Origin: Stagonosporopsis chrysanthemi
Taxonomy: Eukaryota > Ascomycota > Dothideomycetes > Pleosporales > Didymellaceae
DNA length: 29,044 nucleotides
Assembly (NCBI GenBank): GCA_022560025.1
Contig: JAFISE010000285.1
Location: 1 to 29,044 of the forward strand
Direction: 5' to 3'
Positions 1 through 8,481 of the stretch are shown piece after piece (positions within the stretch are counted from its first letter, which is position 1; every line of letters starts with the position of its first letter). Under the pieces are notes generated by a model that made no database searches, was not told the DNA's origin, and saw only the letters and a program-made list of their open reading frames with translations. Position numbers and translations under genes: made by a program.

Positions 1-48
1 GGGGGGGAGGGGAGGGGGGGGGGGGGGGGGGGGGGGTTGGGGAGGGGG

Positions 49-106
<58 letters not shown>
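1..106. repeat. Poly-G contig end (probable assembly artefact)
   Basis: The first 106 bases are almost pure G with a few A and T interruptions, then three CATGG units and unique sequence. There is no TTAGGG-type telomere repeat. Poly-G at both contig ends is typical of no-signal reads in two-colour short-read chemistry. I infer an artefact, not genomic DNA. Confidence 0.8.
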
Positions 107-108
<2 letters not shown>

Positions 109-354
109 TGGCATGGCATGGCAAGGCCTACTACCGTGCGAGCAGCCTGCTCTAGACTACTTGCTCTGTTCTGTCAAATGAACAAGGAATAAGCTTTGCT
201 CAACCTAACACAAACCGCTCTTGTGTGTATGTGTGTGTGTATGTGTGTAGGTAGCTATACCCTTCCCTCTTACTTATCCTTCCCTGTCCTACCATTCCAC
301 CAGTCTACCCGCCCGTCTACCCGCCCGCTCAACACGCCCTCTACATCGCACTTC

Positions 355-418
355 AAGGTCAAGGACAAGGTCAAGGTCAAGGACAAGGCCTCTCCATGCA
401 TCGTGCATCGTGCATCGT
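355..418. repeat. AAGGWC hexamer and GCATCGT heptamer tandem repeats
   Basis: Positions 355-388 hold five units of AAGGTC or AAGGAC plus a partial unit. Shortly after, 398-418 hold three perfect copies of GCATCGT. No coding role is visible. They are probably simple microsatellites in intergenic DNA. Confidence 0.75.
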
Positions 419-616
419 GCATAGTTGCATACTATATTTACCGCTTAAGCTATATTTACCTACTATCCCCAAGTCACTACCCCCAGTCACACGTTCACCC
501 GTCCCCAAGTTACTATAGTACAAGTGATAGTACATGATATCTACCCCCACCTTTCCTTTATCCTAGCAATCTAACTCTCAACTCTACTAAACCGTACACA
601 TGTACATATTAGGAGA

Positions 617-701
617 GTGAAGTGACGTGAAGTGAAGTAAAGTAACGTAACGTAAAGTAAGGTAGGGTGAAGTAAAGTAACGTAAGGTAAAGTAAAGTAA
701 G
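617..701. repeat. Degenerate GTRAN pentamer tandem array (about 17 units)
   Basis: Read in steps of five from 617, the sequence gives GTGAA, GTGAC, GTGAA, GTGAA, GTAAA, GTAAC and so on for about 17 units. GT is fixed in every unit; most variation is G/A at position 3 and A/C/G at position 5. The phase never slips, so the array grew by whole units and then diverged by substitution. Confidence 0.8.
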
Positions 702-1314
702 GTTGCATGTATCTAACCCCACCCACAACGTACAACGCAGCAGCGTATTTCTTTTCTCAGCAGTCGTACGAGTGCAGAATACACCCCAGCACAATCTAGC
801 ACACTCCAGCGCACTCTAGCACACTCCACAAGCTCGGCAACCCCCACCTCATTTCGATCAATCCCCCTTCCTATCGTCTATTCATTCCACCAGAACCACC
901 TGTCTCCGCCAGAGAGCCCCACGCTCTCCAAACCTCACTCAGTCTCTCACACTGCTTTCGGCTTTCGGCTTTCAGCTTGCAGCGTTCGGCGTTCGACGTT
1001 CGGCGTTCGCGGTGTACCAAACTAGACAACTTCGCCCAGACCCCGGCGGTGTAAGGAAGATTCAAGCCACGGCACAGAACAGAACAGAAGACGAGTCCAG
1101 AGAGTTTAGCAGATGGATCGTTGATCGTGATGGGAGGGAATTCAGTGTGAGGATGTGGCGTGCATACTCTCGGCCACCTGCGTTTGAGCTTTGGAATAGC
1201 ATCAATCCCCATTCTCTCCACATGACCTCGTATGCGCTCTACTATAGCCTCGTTGGCCTGCTTTTGGCCCTGTGCAACGCAAGCTCTCAGACTACAAGAT
1301 CGCCCCACCGACTC

Positions 1315-3659
1315 TCACAGCGTGCCCTCCATCTCAGGATAAGACCCAGGCACCCATCTCGGTCGTGCAGTGAGCTCGACTCCCGCCTGTGCAGTCGCAC
1401 ACCCACCTTCCTCAGGAGAGCCACCACCGCTCTTCCGCGCCACCTCCTCTCGCTCTCCATACCGATCCCGCTGCACCTCCCTACTCATGCCCTCATGCAA
1501 CTGCCCAGCCACCATGCCCCCACGCAACAAAACCCATTCCTCCCCACCGAAAACCTCCCACGCCACCTCCCTCACGAGCCCAGTCAGGTCTTCCGTCCGT
1601 ACACTGTGCATGTCCGGATACCTTCCATGCAGTCTACCCACCGCAATTCTCACATACTCGCGCATGCAAAAACAGGTTATCTCGTGGCGGAGCAGCGCAT
1701 CGCAGTTTCCAGGATGCGGCCCATCCAAAGCGCCGAGGTTCAGGAACTCCCCCTGCAGCACCTCAATGAGCTGGGAGAGCTGGGCGGCGACGAGCTGTGT
1801 CAGGGTTGCGATCTCGTGGGTGCAATTGTCGGTGAGAGATTGCGCATTCTTCTTTGATTGAGTTGATGAGGTACTGGCGGCTTTGGGAGATGCGTTCCTC
1901 TGACGCTGCTTCGCCTCGTTATAACTACGACAGCTTGAAGTTTCTGATGGCGGGGTGTTGCTTTCGTGAGTTGAGAATGCTGTTGGGGCCGTACCTGCAT
2001 AGTGTTCGTGGCGTGAGTGTTCGAGCTCTGATGTTGTGTCTGAACCAGTCTTGGTCTTGACGATAAAGGGGATTTTCGATGATCGTACCTGCGTGGTATA
2101 GTGTTGACTGACAAGTTGCGGGGACGAAACGATGACCTTTGGCGCAGTCACAGACTCCACTTCACAGTTTCTCGATTCAAACTGGCCGCATGGAAGTTGT
2201 TGACGACTGTATGGACTGTAGAGGCCAGGAAGAACCGGCTTCGCAGCTGTCTTTTCAACCTCTGCAGGACGTTGAGCCCGCTCGTTCTTCGTTTTTGTCG
2301 CAGGCGCAATCCGGAGCGCTTGCTCCAGAGTCAACAACTCATCCTTTTTTGAAGTGTCATCCGAGCTTGACGAGTTTTTGGACGCCACGTCTGATATTTC
2401 CGGCCATGGCAGTCCACGAGTGGGATTGAGCGGCGTATATCTCTTCAGCTTGTAGCTTCTGCGGAGCCACGCCACCTTCTCAGGTCGTGTCATGGGAAGC
2501 TGTTCTGCTAACAAGGATATCAGATGTGGCCTTGCTGTGAGCTGGCGTAGCTCATCTGCGGAAGGGTGAACAGATTCTCTGCGATGGTTCGGTGTCGTGA
2601 TCCATCCTCGATAATGCTCTGTCGTTCGATACGCAACGATCTTCGAGTTTGTAAACCTCGCGCGTGGGGCACATTTCTGTGTCGTCGTGAACGAGCCCTC
2701 TCTCAAGGCGTGTATGCGTATGTGTGCTTCAACTGGCTCGGCGGGCTCGAACTTGTAGCGAGGACAGAGCTACCATCGCTTGTCGCCTGCCGCTTGTGTC
2801 AGTAGATTACATGATCTTCAAGGAGTAGCCAAGTACCGAGAAGCTCGGGTCCTGTCGAATCATCATCGCTCCTGATCAGGGCTGCTCCCCTAGCACTCTT
2901 TGACTTCTTGGATCGCGCGGCTGCCGCGGCCGGTTGCGCTTCTGCCTGCTCAGCCTGTGCTTGTGTACGCCCTTCTCCTTCACCTCTGTGTCTGACGTCT
3001 CTCGGAATGAGCGTCGAAGTCGAGTCAATGCAGCCCAGCCGATCGCCCGGCAACTGCAGCGACGATATCGAAGCAACCCGAGTAGTAGCCGCAGCAGATC
3101 TAATAGGTGTCGATCTGGCAGCAGATTCGGGACTAGACCTGTGCGAGCGGTTGCTGGCGGTGTGGTCCTCCGATTCGGTGGCGAAAACGGGGAACCGCGC
3201 CATGAGTCTTGCATGAGTGGTGGGCAGTGCTCTTATCGGCCTTGCATCAGCACATCTTGTGTGTCCAGCGGGCTGGAGTCGAAAGCGGCGTTGTATGCTG
3301 TGTCGAAGGCGGTGCGGTGCGGGAGTTGGAACACGTTGCCTTCCAAGATTCGAATGTGCTGTGCGATCTCCTGAAGGGGTTTGCGCTACAGAATGACTGC
3401 GATGTGTGAAGACCGAATGGTTTTCTAACTCGTGGTATAGACTTGTGTGTGCGGGAGGGAGTGTTGTCTCTACCTCAGACTCCACTGATTTGACTGTGTT
3501 TATCAAGTTGGGATACAGAATCTGTCGCATGCTGTGTCCTGTCCGGCTCGCGTATGTAGAGCTAGATGCCGCTGAAGGTGTCTGCTTCTGTGCCGGCTGC
3601 TTGCCTTTGTCAAGTCTGCCATCTGGTCGCCGGTTGCCTTTGGGGGCTTCGTCGGCCAT
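1315..3659 (-). CDS. Unrecognised multi-exon fungal protein
   Basis: I do not recognise the family. The ATG is at 3659. Exon 1 (3474-3659, 62 codons) is followed by a phase-0 intron at 3386-3473 (GTAGAG to CTGTAG), after which a protein-like frame starts at 3385 (RKPLQEIAQHIRILEGNVF) and meets a stop near 3225. The junction into the next block (main frame of exon 1, seen to 2811) is unresolved. A 41-nt intron at 2770-2810 (GTAATC, branch-like CTACTGAC, GGTAG) then joins ...TWLLLEDH to LCPRYKFEPAEPVEAHIRI, and an open frame of 484 codons runs to the stop at 1315. The middle is Ser/Thr-rich and probably disordered. The last 180 residues include a Leu-rich, partly helical block (HEIATLTQLVAAQLSQLIE). 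The two halves could instead be separate genes, but the downstream half has no good ATG near its 5' end and the conserved-looking frame runs across the junction. Confidence 0.55.
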
Positions 3660-3811
3660 CGTCGCGAAACGAGTGGGATAGAACTAATAGCAATCGTAAG
3701 GGAGTGTAGCCGTGTAATACCAACGTAGCGATGCTGATGTTGTTGTTGTACGAAAGGTGATATCCGCAATTAGAAACCTAAAGCTCACACGTTCCTCGCA
3801 CCTCGCCAACC

Positions 3812-4666
3812 CTAAGGCAACACCTCCTTCCCATCCCAATCCCAGCACTTCCCTCGCCCCTCCACCCCCACCTGCCGCACAACCTCCACCAACCTCTCCG
3901 CAACCCACTCCTTCTCAAATAGCTTCTCCTTCTTGACGCCCCCCCAAAACTCTTTGCTAAACTGCGTCTTCACCGTCCCCGGATGCAGCGCAACAGCCAG
4001 CGCCCTCTCACCGGACGCCGTGCGCAGATGGTTATCGAACGTCTTGACCACCTGATTGACTCCTGCTTTGGACGCGCGGTAGCTGTACCACCCGCCGAGC
4101 TTGTTGTCGGAGATGCTGCCGACACGCGCAGACATGATTGCCATAGTGGCGGCGGAGGGGAGGCCTTTCATCGTTTCTTCTTCGTCATCCAGGGAAGCGG
4201 ATTTCCTGGGCAGGAAGGGGGAGAAGTGTTTGAGCATTAGCATGGGGCCGAGGGTGTTGGTCTGGAAGGTGAGGAGGGCGTCTTTGGCGTCAATTTGGGC
4301 GGGCGATTTCTCGGGGAAGAGGAGACCAGGGACGAAGAAGGAGAGCTGTAGACGGTGCGCGCCGGGTGCGAACTGTTCTTTGCATGCTGCTGCTGCGTCG
4401 GCGATGGTGGATTCGTCTGTGTGTTGTGGTGAGTTTCTGTGTGGCACGATTACTTGAGAATAGAGTACTCTACCTGTGACGTCTAGTTTCAGCACCTTCA
4501 AACGTGCTTCGTCGACATCGAGCCCTTCCAGCAATTCCTCCTTCGTTTTGTCAAGATCCTTGCGTGCTGTTGCAACGACAGGGGCATTAGTGGTTTGCAG
4601 AACTCTCCTTGCGAGTGCGAAGCCAATGCCTCGCGAGGCAGGCGATATCATGGACCATGGCGGCAT
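3812..4666 (-). CDS. Short-chain dehydrogenase/reductase (SDR), 265 aa
   Basis: A classical SDR fold enzyme, expected to oxidise or reduce a small hydroxyl/carbonyl substrate with NAD(P)(H); the substrate cannot be read from the sequence. Two exons: 4474-4666 and 3812-4416, with a 57-nt intron at 4417-4473 that is a multiple of three and so stays open if retained. Splicing restores LKLDVTDESTI, the usual SDR acidic loop. The cofactor loop is SPASRGIGFALAR (residues 8-20), in which the TG pair of TGxxxGIG is replaced by SP. The catalytic set is Asn118 (TNTLG), Ser160 (IMSARVGS), Tyr177 and Lys181 (YRASK). Length is normal for the family. I chose the ATG at 4666 because it places the Rossmann strand at the N-terminus; an in-frame ATG at 4813 would add 49 residues. 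It lies 231 bp downstream of the next minus-strand gene. Confidence 0.9.
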   Translation of the reverse strand: MPPWSMISPASRGIGFALARRVLQTTNAPVVATARKDLDKTKEELLEGLDVDEARLKVLKLDVTGRVLYSQVIVPHRNSPQHTDESTIADAAAACKEQFAPGAHRLQLSFFVPGLLFPEKSPAQIDAKDALLTFQTNTLGPMLMLKHFSPFLPRKSASLDDEEETMKGLPSAATMAIMSARVGSISDNKLGGWYSYRASKAGVNQVVKTFDNHLRTASGERALAVALHPGTVKTQFSKEFWGGVKKEKLFEKEWVAERLVEVVRQVGVEGRGKCWDWDGKEVLP

Positions 4667-4897
4667 TGTGAAGATGGAAACCCGTCTTGAGTGACCATCT
4701 CCATCTGAACTGCTAACCACTGAATATGAGGTTGCTGAACCGTGGTCGTAGCGCGATCGATGATGACATATTTGCCCTATCGATCGAACTAGCCGCTCCG
4801 AGCTAGTGCACATTACATGTCAGTCACGCCCGCAGACTTCAAGAATAAACATTGACATTATAAGTTATATAGTATTAATAGTACCCATACTAGATCC

Positions 4898-7195
4898 TCA
4901 CCATCCGCTCGGCGTCCTCGAATACCTGCACCTTCTGAAGGTCTGCAGTACAAACTCGGGCTCCAGATCGCCATCCTCCAGCTCCAAGCCCACCACCTTG
5001 GCCAGCGCTGCAGTGAGTGCCGAGTTCTGTCGCTGCAACAGCATCACTCTGTCCTGCAACCTGAACATCTTCTCCGCGCTGCCTTCCTCCAGCACCTCGA
5101 TCTCAACGGCGCTGTCCCCTATCATTGGATCGCTGCCGGGCTCGGGCGTGTGTCTGGGTGTCGGCAGCGCACCAGGTCCTGTGTCGGAGTTTCGTTGCGC
5201 GGACGATGCTGACACTGAGATAGTGGAAGGGACTTCCTTCCTCCTCATGCGTTTCAGATCGCGCAGCTTTCGGGCCTTGGTCTGCTCCTCACGTGAGAGA
5301 GGGCGTTCAGCAAGAGGATGCTCGAGCACAGGGATTGGTCTTGGACTGATTGGGGGGCTCTTCTCTTTGCGCATCGCACACGCAGCGACGTTCATGATGT
5401 TTGGTGCAGAGAAGGAGCGGCTCGTGCGATCATAAGAGCTGAAGCCCTGGATTGCGCGCTCTACTGCGGGGGAAGCGAGGGATGGGACAAGCAGGTCTTC
5501 CGTGAAGCTCAGCGACAAACGTCGAGGGCGGTGCTTCTGCTCCTGTGCACCTGCAACCGTGGTGGGTATGGTGAGAGTGTCTGTACCTGACAGCCTGGGA
5601 ATGATGATCTTGAGATGCTTCGCTCCGCCCGATGTGGTCATCTCGCGAGCACAAGTAGGTACCTTCGGCTTCTGACGCGCACGTTGCGGCGACCCTTCCA
5701 CAGATCCGACACGCGCAGCAAGACTCTTGCGCTTGACCTTGAAGATCTTAGGGCCACCTTTTGTGCGCTGCCGATTCGATGCTTGGACATCAGTGCTTGG
5801 TCCAGTATTCCTGAGATAGAAGCTTAGGTCGTTCAGGCCTAACTCACTGTTGGCGGTAAGTGCGTCGTGGCCGAGGATTGGCGGCGCCATTCGTCCCAGG
5901 CACGACGAACCTGCTCGGGCTGCTTGTCCCACCATGGCGTACGGGCCCCGCTGCTTTGGCATCCGGATCTCCGAAGCTCGATGATCATACTCCGTGAATT
6001 GTCCCTCAGCCGCACGAGCAAAGTCGCTATCTACTGACGTGGCAGACTCTTTGCGTATGGGGAACCTTGGGCCGGTTCGCCGCTTAGGGCTGCGCTCTGG
6101 CACAGCCGGCGGCAAGTCGGTAACGAGCTCCAGGTCCTCAATGGGGAACATGACGACTGCGTCTTTGGAGCGCAAAGTCGGGTCCGGTGAGTGCGGCAGT
6201 GGCATTTTCGGTGGGCTGGGTGTGTGACGGTGGCGCACTCTTCTCAAACTCGAGTCCCGACTATCCGCCTGGCTGTCGAAATACTTCTGGATCATACCAA
6301 GTGGCGCCACCTCCTCCAATTTCTCAAGGTCCTCCTGGGTAGGTTTATCGCTAGTGGTGTCGCTGCTGGCCACGTTGCGCTCATGTTTGGCTACCCATGG
6401 TTCCAACGAAGTGTACGGCAGACTGGTGTTGGCCGTGCGTTCGACAACTTTGTAGGGCGTCTGGCGCCTCGACTGCTTCTTTTCCTTCGAATCGTGGTCT
6501 GATCTGCTGGTTTCCCGCACACGAACGTCTCTCTTCTGGTGGTTGTGTGAGATAATGGCCCGTGCTTGACGTGGCTGGTAGGTGATGACCTTGGTCATGG
6601 GACTGGAGACGGACCGGCGGTATGGTGGTGCGGCCATTGGCCGATACACTTCCGGCGACATTGAAGGAGATGATATAGACATCTTAGGTGACGACGCGAT
6701 CCCGACCTCTGTCGAATCAAGCTCAAATGGAGTCCCAGGATTGACTGTCAACCTTTTCTGCTCGAGGGTCGGGCCTACCGATGAGCTGCGACTGTTGATG
6801 CGTGGACGAGAATAATTCTCACTCGAAGAAGACGTTGAGGGCCGATATACCTCAGGGACTTGAGAAGCGCGCATGTCGAAGTTCCTCGGGGTGTGGTTAA
6901 CAAACATATCCTTTCGCTTACGCTGGGTGCCGAACTCGTCAATATAATGCACCGGCGCGAGCGGCAGTCTGGAGTCGAAGCGGGCGTCCACAGCAGCAGG
7001 CATCGCCGTGTTTGTGTTATCGTCGTGCGTCTCGGCGGTCGACTCGCACTTCAGGCTTGGGCAAGTGACACTGGCTCTGTGGCTCTGCTCTTTAGCAGCA
7101 GCAAGCGTCCCAGCGTACTCGAGCGCACTAATGCCAGGATGGCCAAACATGGGGAACGAGTTGATCAGCGCCTCGGTCGACGTCGCGCTCTCCAT
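4898..7195 (-). CDS. Unknown disordered protein with C-terminal coiled coil, 765 aa
   Basis: One long open frame; family not recognised. The start is the first in-frame ATG at 7195; the frame is open to 7255 upstream but without an ATG. Most of the protein is Ser/Pro/Arg-rich and probably disordered, with many SP/TP sites suited to proline-directed kinases. The hexapeptide PEVYRP occurs twice (residues 114-119 and 181-186). A basic stretch near residues 640-665 (KARKLRDLKRMRRKE) could be a nuclear signal or helix. A short leucine-heptad coiled coil follows at about 711-737 (FRLQDRVMLLQRQNSALTAAL), suggesting dimerisation. The last 18 residues may be wrong: another frame at 4890-4934 reads well after an AG acceptor. 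There is no signal peptide, membrane segment or enzyme motif. A regulatory or scaffold role is possible but not shown. Confidence 0.75.
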   Translation of the reverse strand: MESATSTEALINSFPMFGHPGISALEYAGTLAAAKEQSHRASVTCPSLKCESTAETHDDNTNTAMPAAVDARFDSRLPLAPVHYIDEFGTQRKRKDMFVNHTPRNFDMRASQVPEVYRPSTSSSSENYSRPRINSRSSSVGPTLEQKRLTVNPGTPFELDSTEVGIASSPKMSISSPSMSPEVYRPMAAPPYRRSVSSPMTKVITYQPRQARAIISHNHQKRDVRVRETSRSDHDSKEKKQSRRQTPYKVVERTANTSLPYTSLEPWVAKHERNVASSDTTSDKPTQEDLEKLEEVAPLGMIQKYFDSQADSRDSSLRRVRHRHTPSPPKMPLPHSPDPTLRSKDAVVMFPIEDLELVTDLPPAVPERSPKRRTGPRFPIRKESATSVDSDFARAAEGQFTEYDHRASEIRMPKQRGPYAMVGQAARAGSSCLGRMAPPILGHDALTANSELGLNDLSFYLRNTGPSTDVQASNRQRTKGGPKIFKVKRKSLAARVGSVEGSPQRARQKPKVPTCAREMTTSGGAKHLKIIIPRLSGTDTLTIPTTVAGAQEQKHRPRRLSLSFTEDLLVPSLASPAVERAIQGFSSYDRTSRSFSAPNIMNVAACAMRKEKSPPISPRPIPVLEHPLAERPLSREEQTKARKLRDLKRMRRKEVPSTISVSASSAQRNSDTGPGALPTPRHTPEPGSDPMIGDSAVEIEVLEEGSAEKMFRLQDRVMLLQRQNSALTAALAKVVGLELEDGDLEPEFVLQTFRRCRYSRTPSGW

Positions 7196-8481
7196 CTCAC
7201 ACACGCGGGTGCCAGTACAGCCTAAATGCTCAGCGTGAGCAAGCAGGTCTGCCAATGCCAGACCTCACGGGTGCGGGCGCCTGCAACAGTTGGCAGCAGC
7301 TGAGCGCAGAACGTGGCACAACCAGGAGACCGGGACTCAGCATATGCAGTTGTCGTTGTACCGCGCGCACATCGGCAGAGATTTGGCTCTGCGCTGGCCC
7401 TTACGTTGTAACGTCGGCCAGGGGCGGTGGCTCTATGCATAGAGTGGATTGCTGCGCGTCAGGCAAAACTCCGAATCTGAAGGGAGGAAGATCCTGCAGT
7501 GCAACCGGTGGCGGTAATTGACAGTAGGGATCAGTTCTCGAGCTCGTGATGGCTCGTTACGTGACGCGACGTGACACGACAGACCTTGATAACAGAGCAA
7601 ATGGTTGGCAGTAATGAACTGGTCCTCAACTCAACGAAATGACAGCTAGGAAAGGCTGGGGTAAGGCCCGACTCAGGGGAGCAAGGGGTCTTGAAGCATC
7701 TCGTAAAGGTGCTTGCTTCTTCATGACGATCGACCGTCGACGAAGCTCGACATCAAAACAATCGGAACGACTGTCAGCGAGTCTGCTTTGCTGCTGCTGA
7801 AGTATCGCGGAGGTCGGGATCTCGTCCTTGGTATTCGGAAGCCTGTCGTCAGCCCATGACGGGCTACAACCAGGAATGTGTGACAGGATCTCGCGTTGCT
7901 GCGCGCGAAAAGAAAGTTGTGCAACTATTCTCCTTTAGCGACCTAGCGAGCTTGACACTCCCTTTCCACGACCCGCCAGCACGGACAGAGCTCAGGCAAC
8001 TCTCAACACCTTCGTCCAACAAAGCGACCTCACGAAGACCGTTATATTGATGTTTGGGGCGGAACGACGCAGTTTGATTGCCCTCATGCGTTCCGTTGTT
8101 ATGGTGTTGACGTGTGTGGACTGCGCATATGCAGTGCACCATAAGCGTTGCAGGTCGCCATTTGAATGCAACTGTAGATGAGAAAGGCACTTTAGCCGCA
8201 GAAAGCGGGGGCTCAAGCCATGCGCAGGTCAGAGGGATTTCGCAGCCAGCACAGCCGGCGATCAGGGGACAATCACAGGCACCATGATCGCCGCCACCAG
8301 CGCCGTCCCGCGCTGTGGCCATTTCTTAGATCAACGAACGTGGAGTTCGCCCGCGGAAAAAAAGGAAACATACGGAGATCCCCCTTTATCTAGTCTACAG
8401 AGATGCTAATGCGCACCTTGAACGCCGATCAGATGCTAGTAATGCATGCCATATCAAAACGCCGCGCGCCTAGTCCAATAT
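7196..8481. other. Intergenic region between two minus-strand genes
   Basis: This 1.29-kb stretch holds the 3' flank of the SEN1 gene and the promoter and 5' UTR of the 765-aa gene. A minus-strand open frame of 152 codons at 7864-8322 starts with ATG but has no recognisable domain and a Cys/Ala-rich composition unlike the neighbours, so I do not call it. GTGACGCGACGTGACACGAC near 7560-7580 is a short imperfect repeat. I see no RNA gene. Confidence 0.5.

Larger units (their letters stand above)
107..1314. other. Gene-free low-complexity region
   Basis: About 1.2 kb with no convincing coding frame. It holds several short tandem repeats (listed separately), a TG-rich run near 223-250 and a GTTCGGC-like run near 978-1010. 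The open frames here are short, start at non-ATG codons or are repeat-derived. It lies downstream of the minus-strand gene that ends at 1315, so it should contain that gene's 3' UTR and polyadenylation site, but I cannot point to the site. Confidence 0.6.

Noticed and set aside
1..106. Telomere or G-quadruplex region at the left end
   Set aside because: There is no periodic TTAGGG-like unit, and an equivalent poly-G appears at the right end. A sequencing or assembly artefact explains both.
871..1857. Overlapping open frames on both strands near the left end (871-1308 minus, 1012-1857 plus)
   Set aside because: They begin at non-ATG codons or run antisense to the better-supported minus-strand gene, and the residues look random.
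7196..7255. Extending the 765-aa protein upstream to 7255
   Set aside because: The codon there is TTG, not ATG, and an in-frame stop lies just upstream. The first ATG is at 7195.
7864..8322. A 152-codon minus-strand frame with ATG between SEN1 and the 765-aa gene
   Set aside because: There is no domain and the composition is unlike the neighbours. It could be a chance frame, so I leave it out unless transcripts support it.
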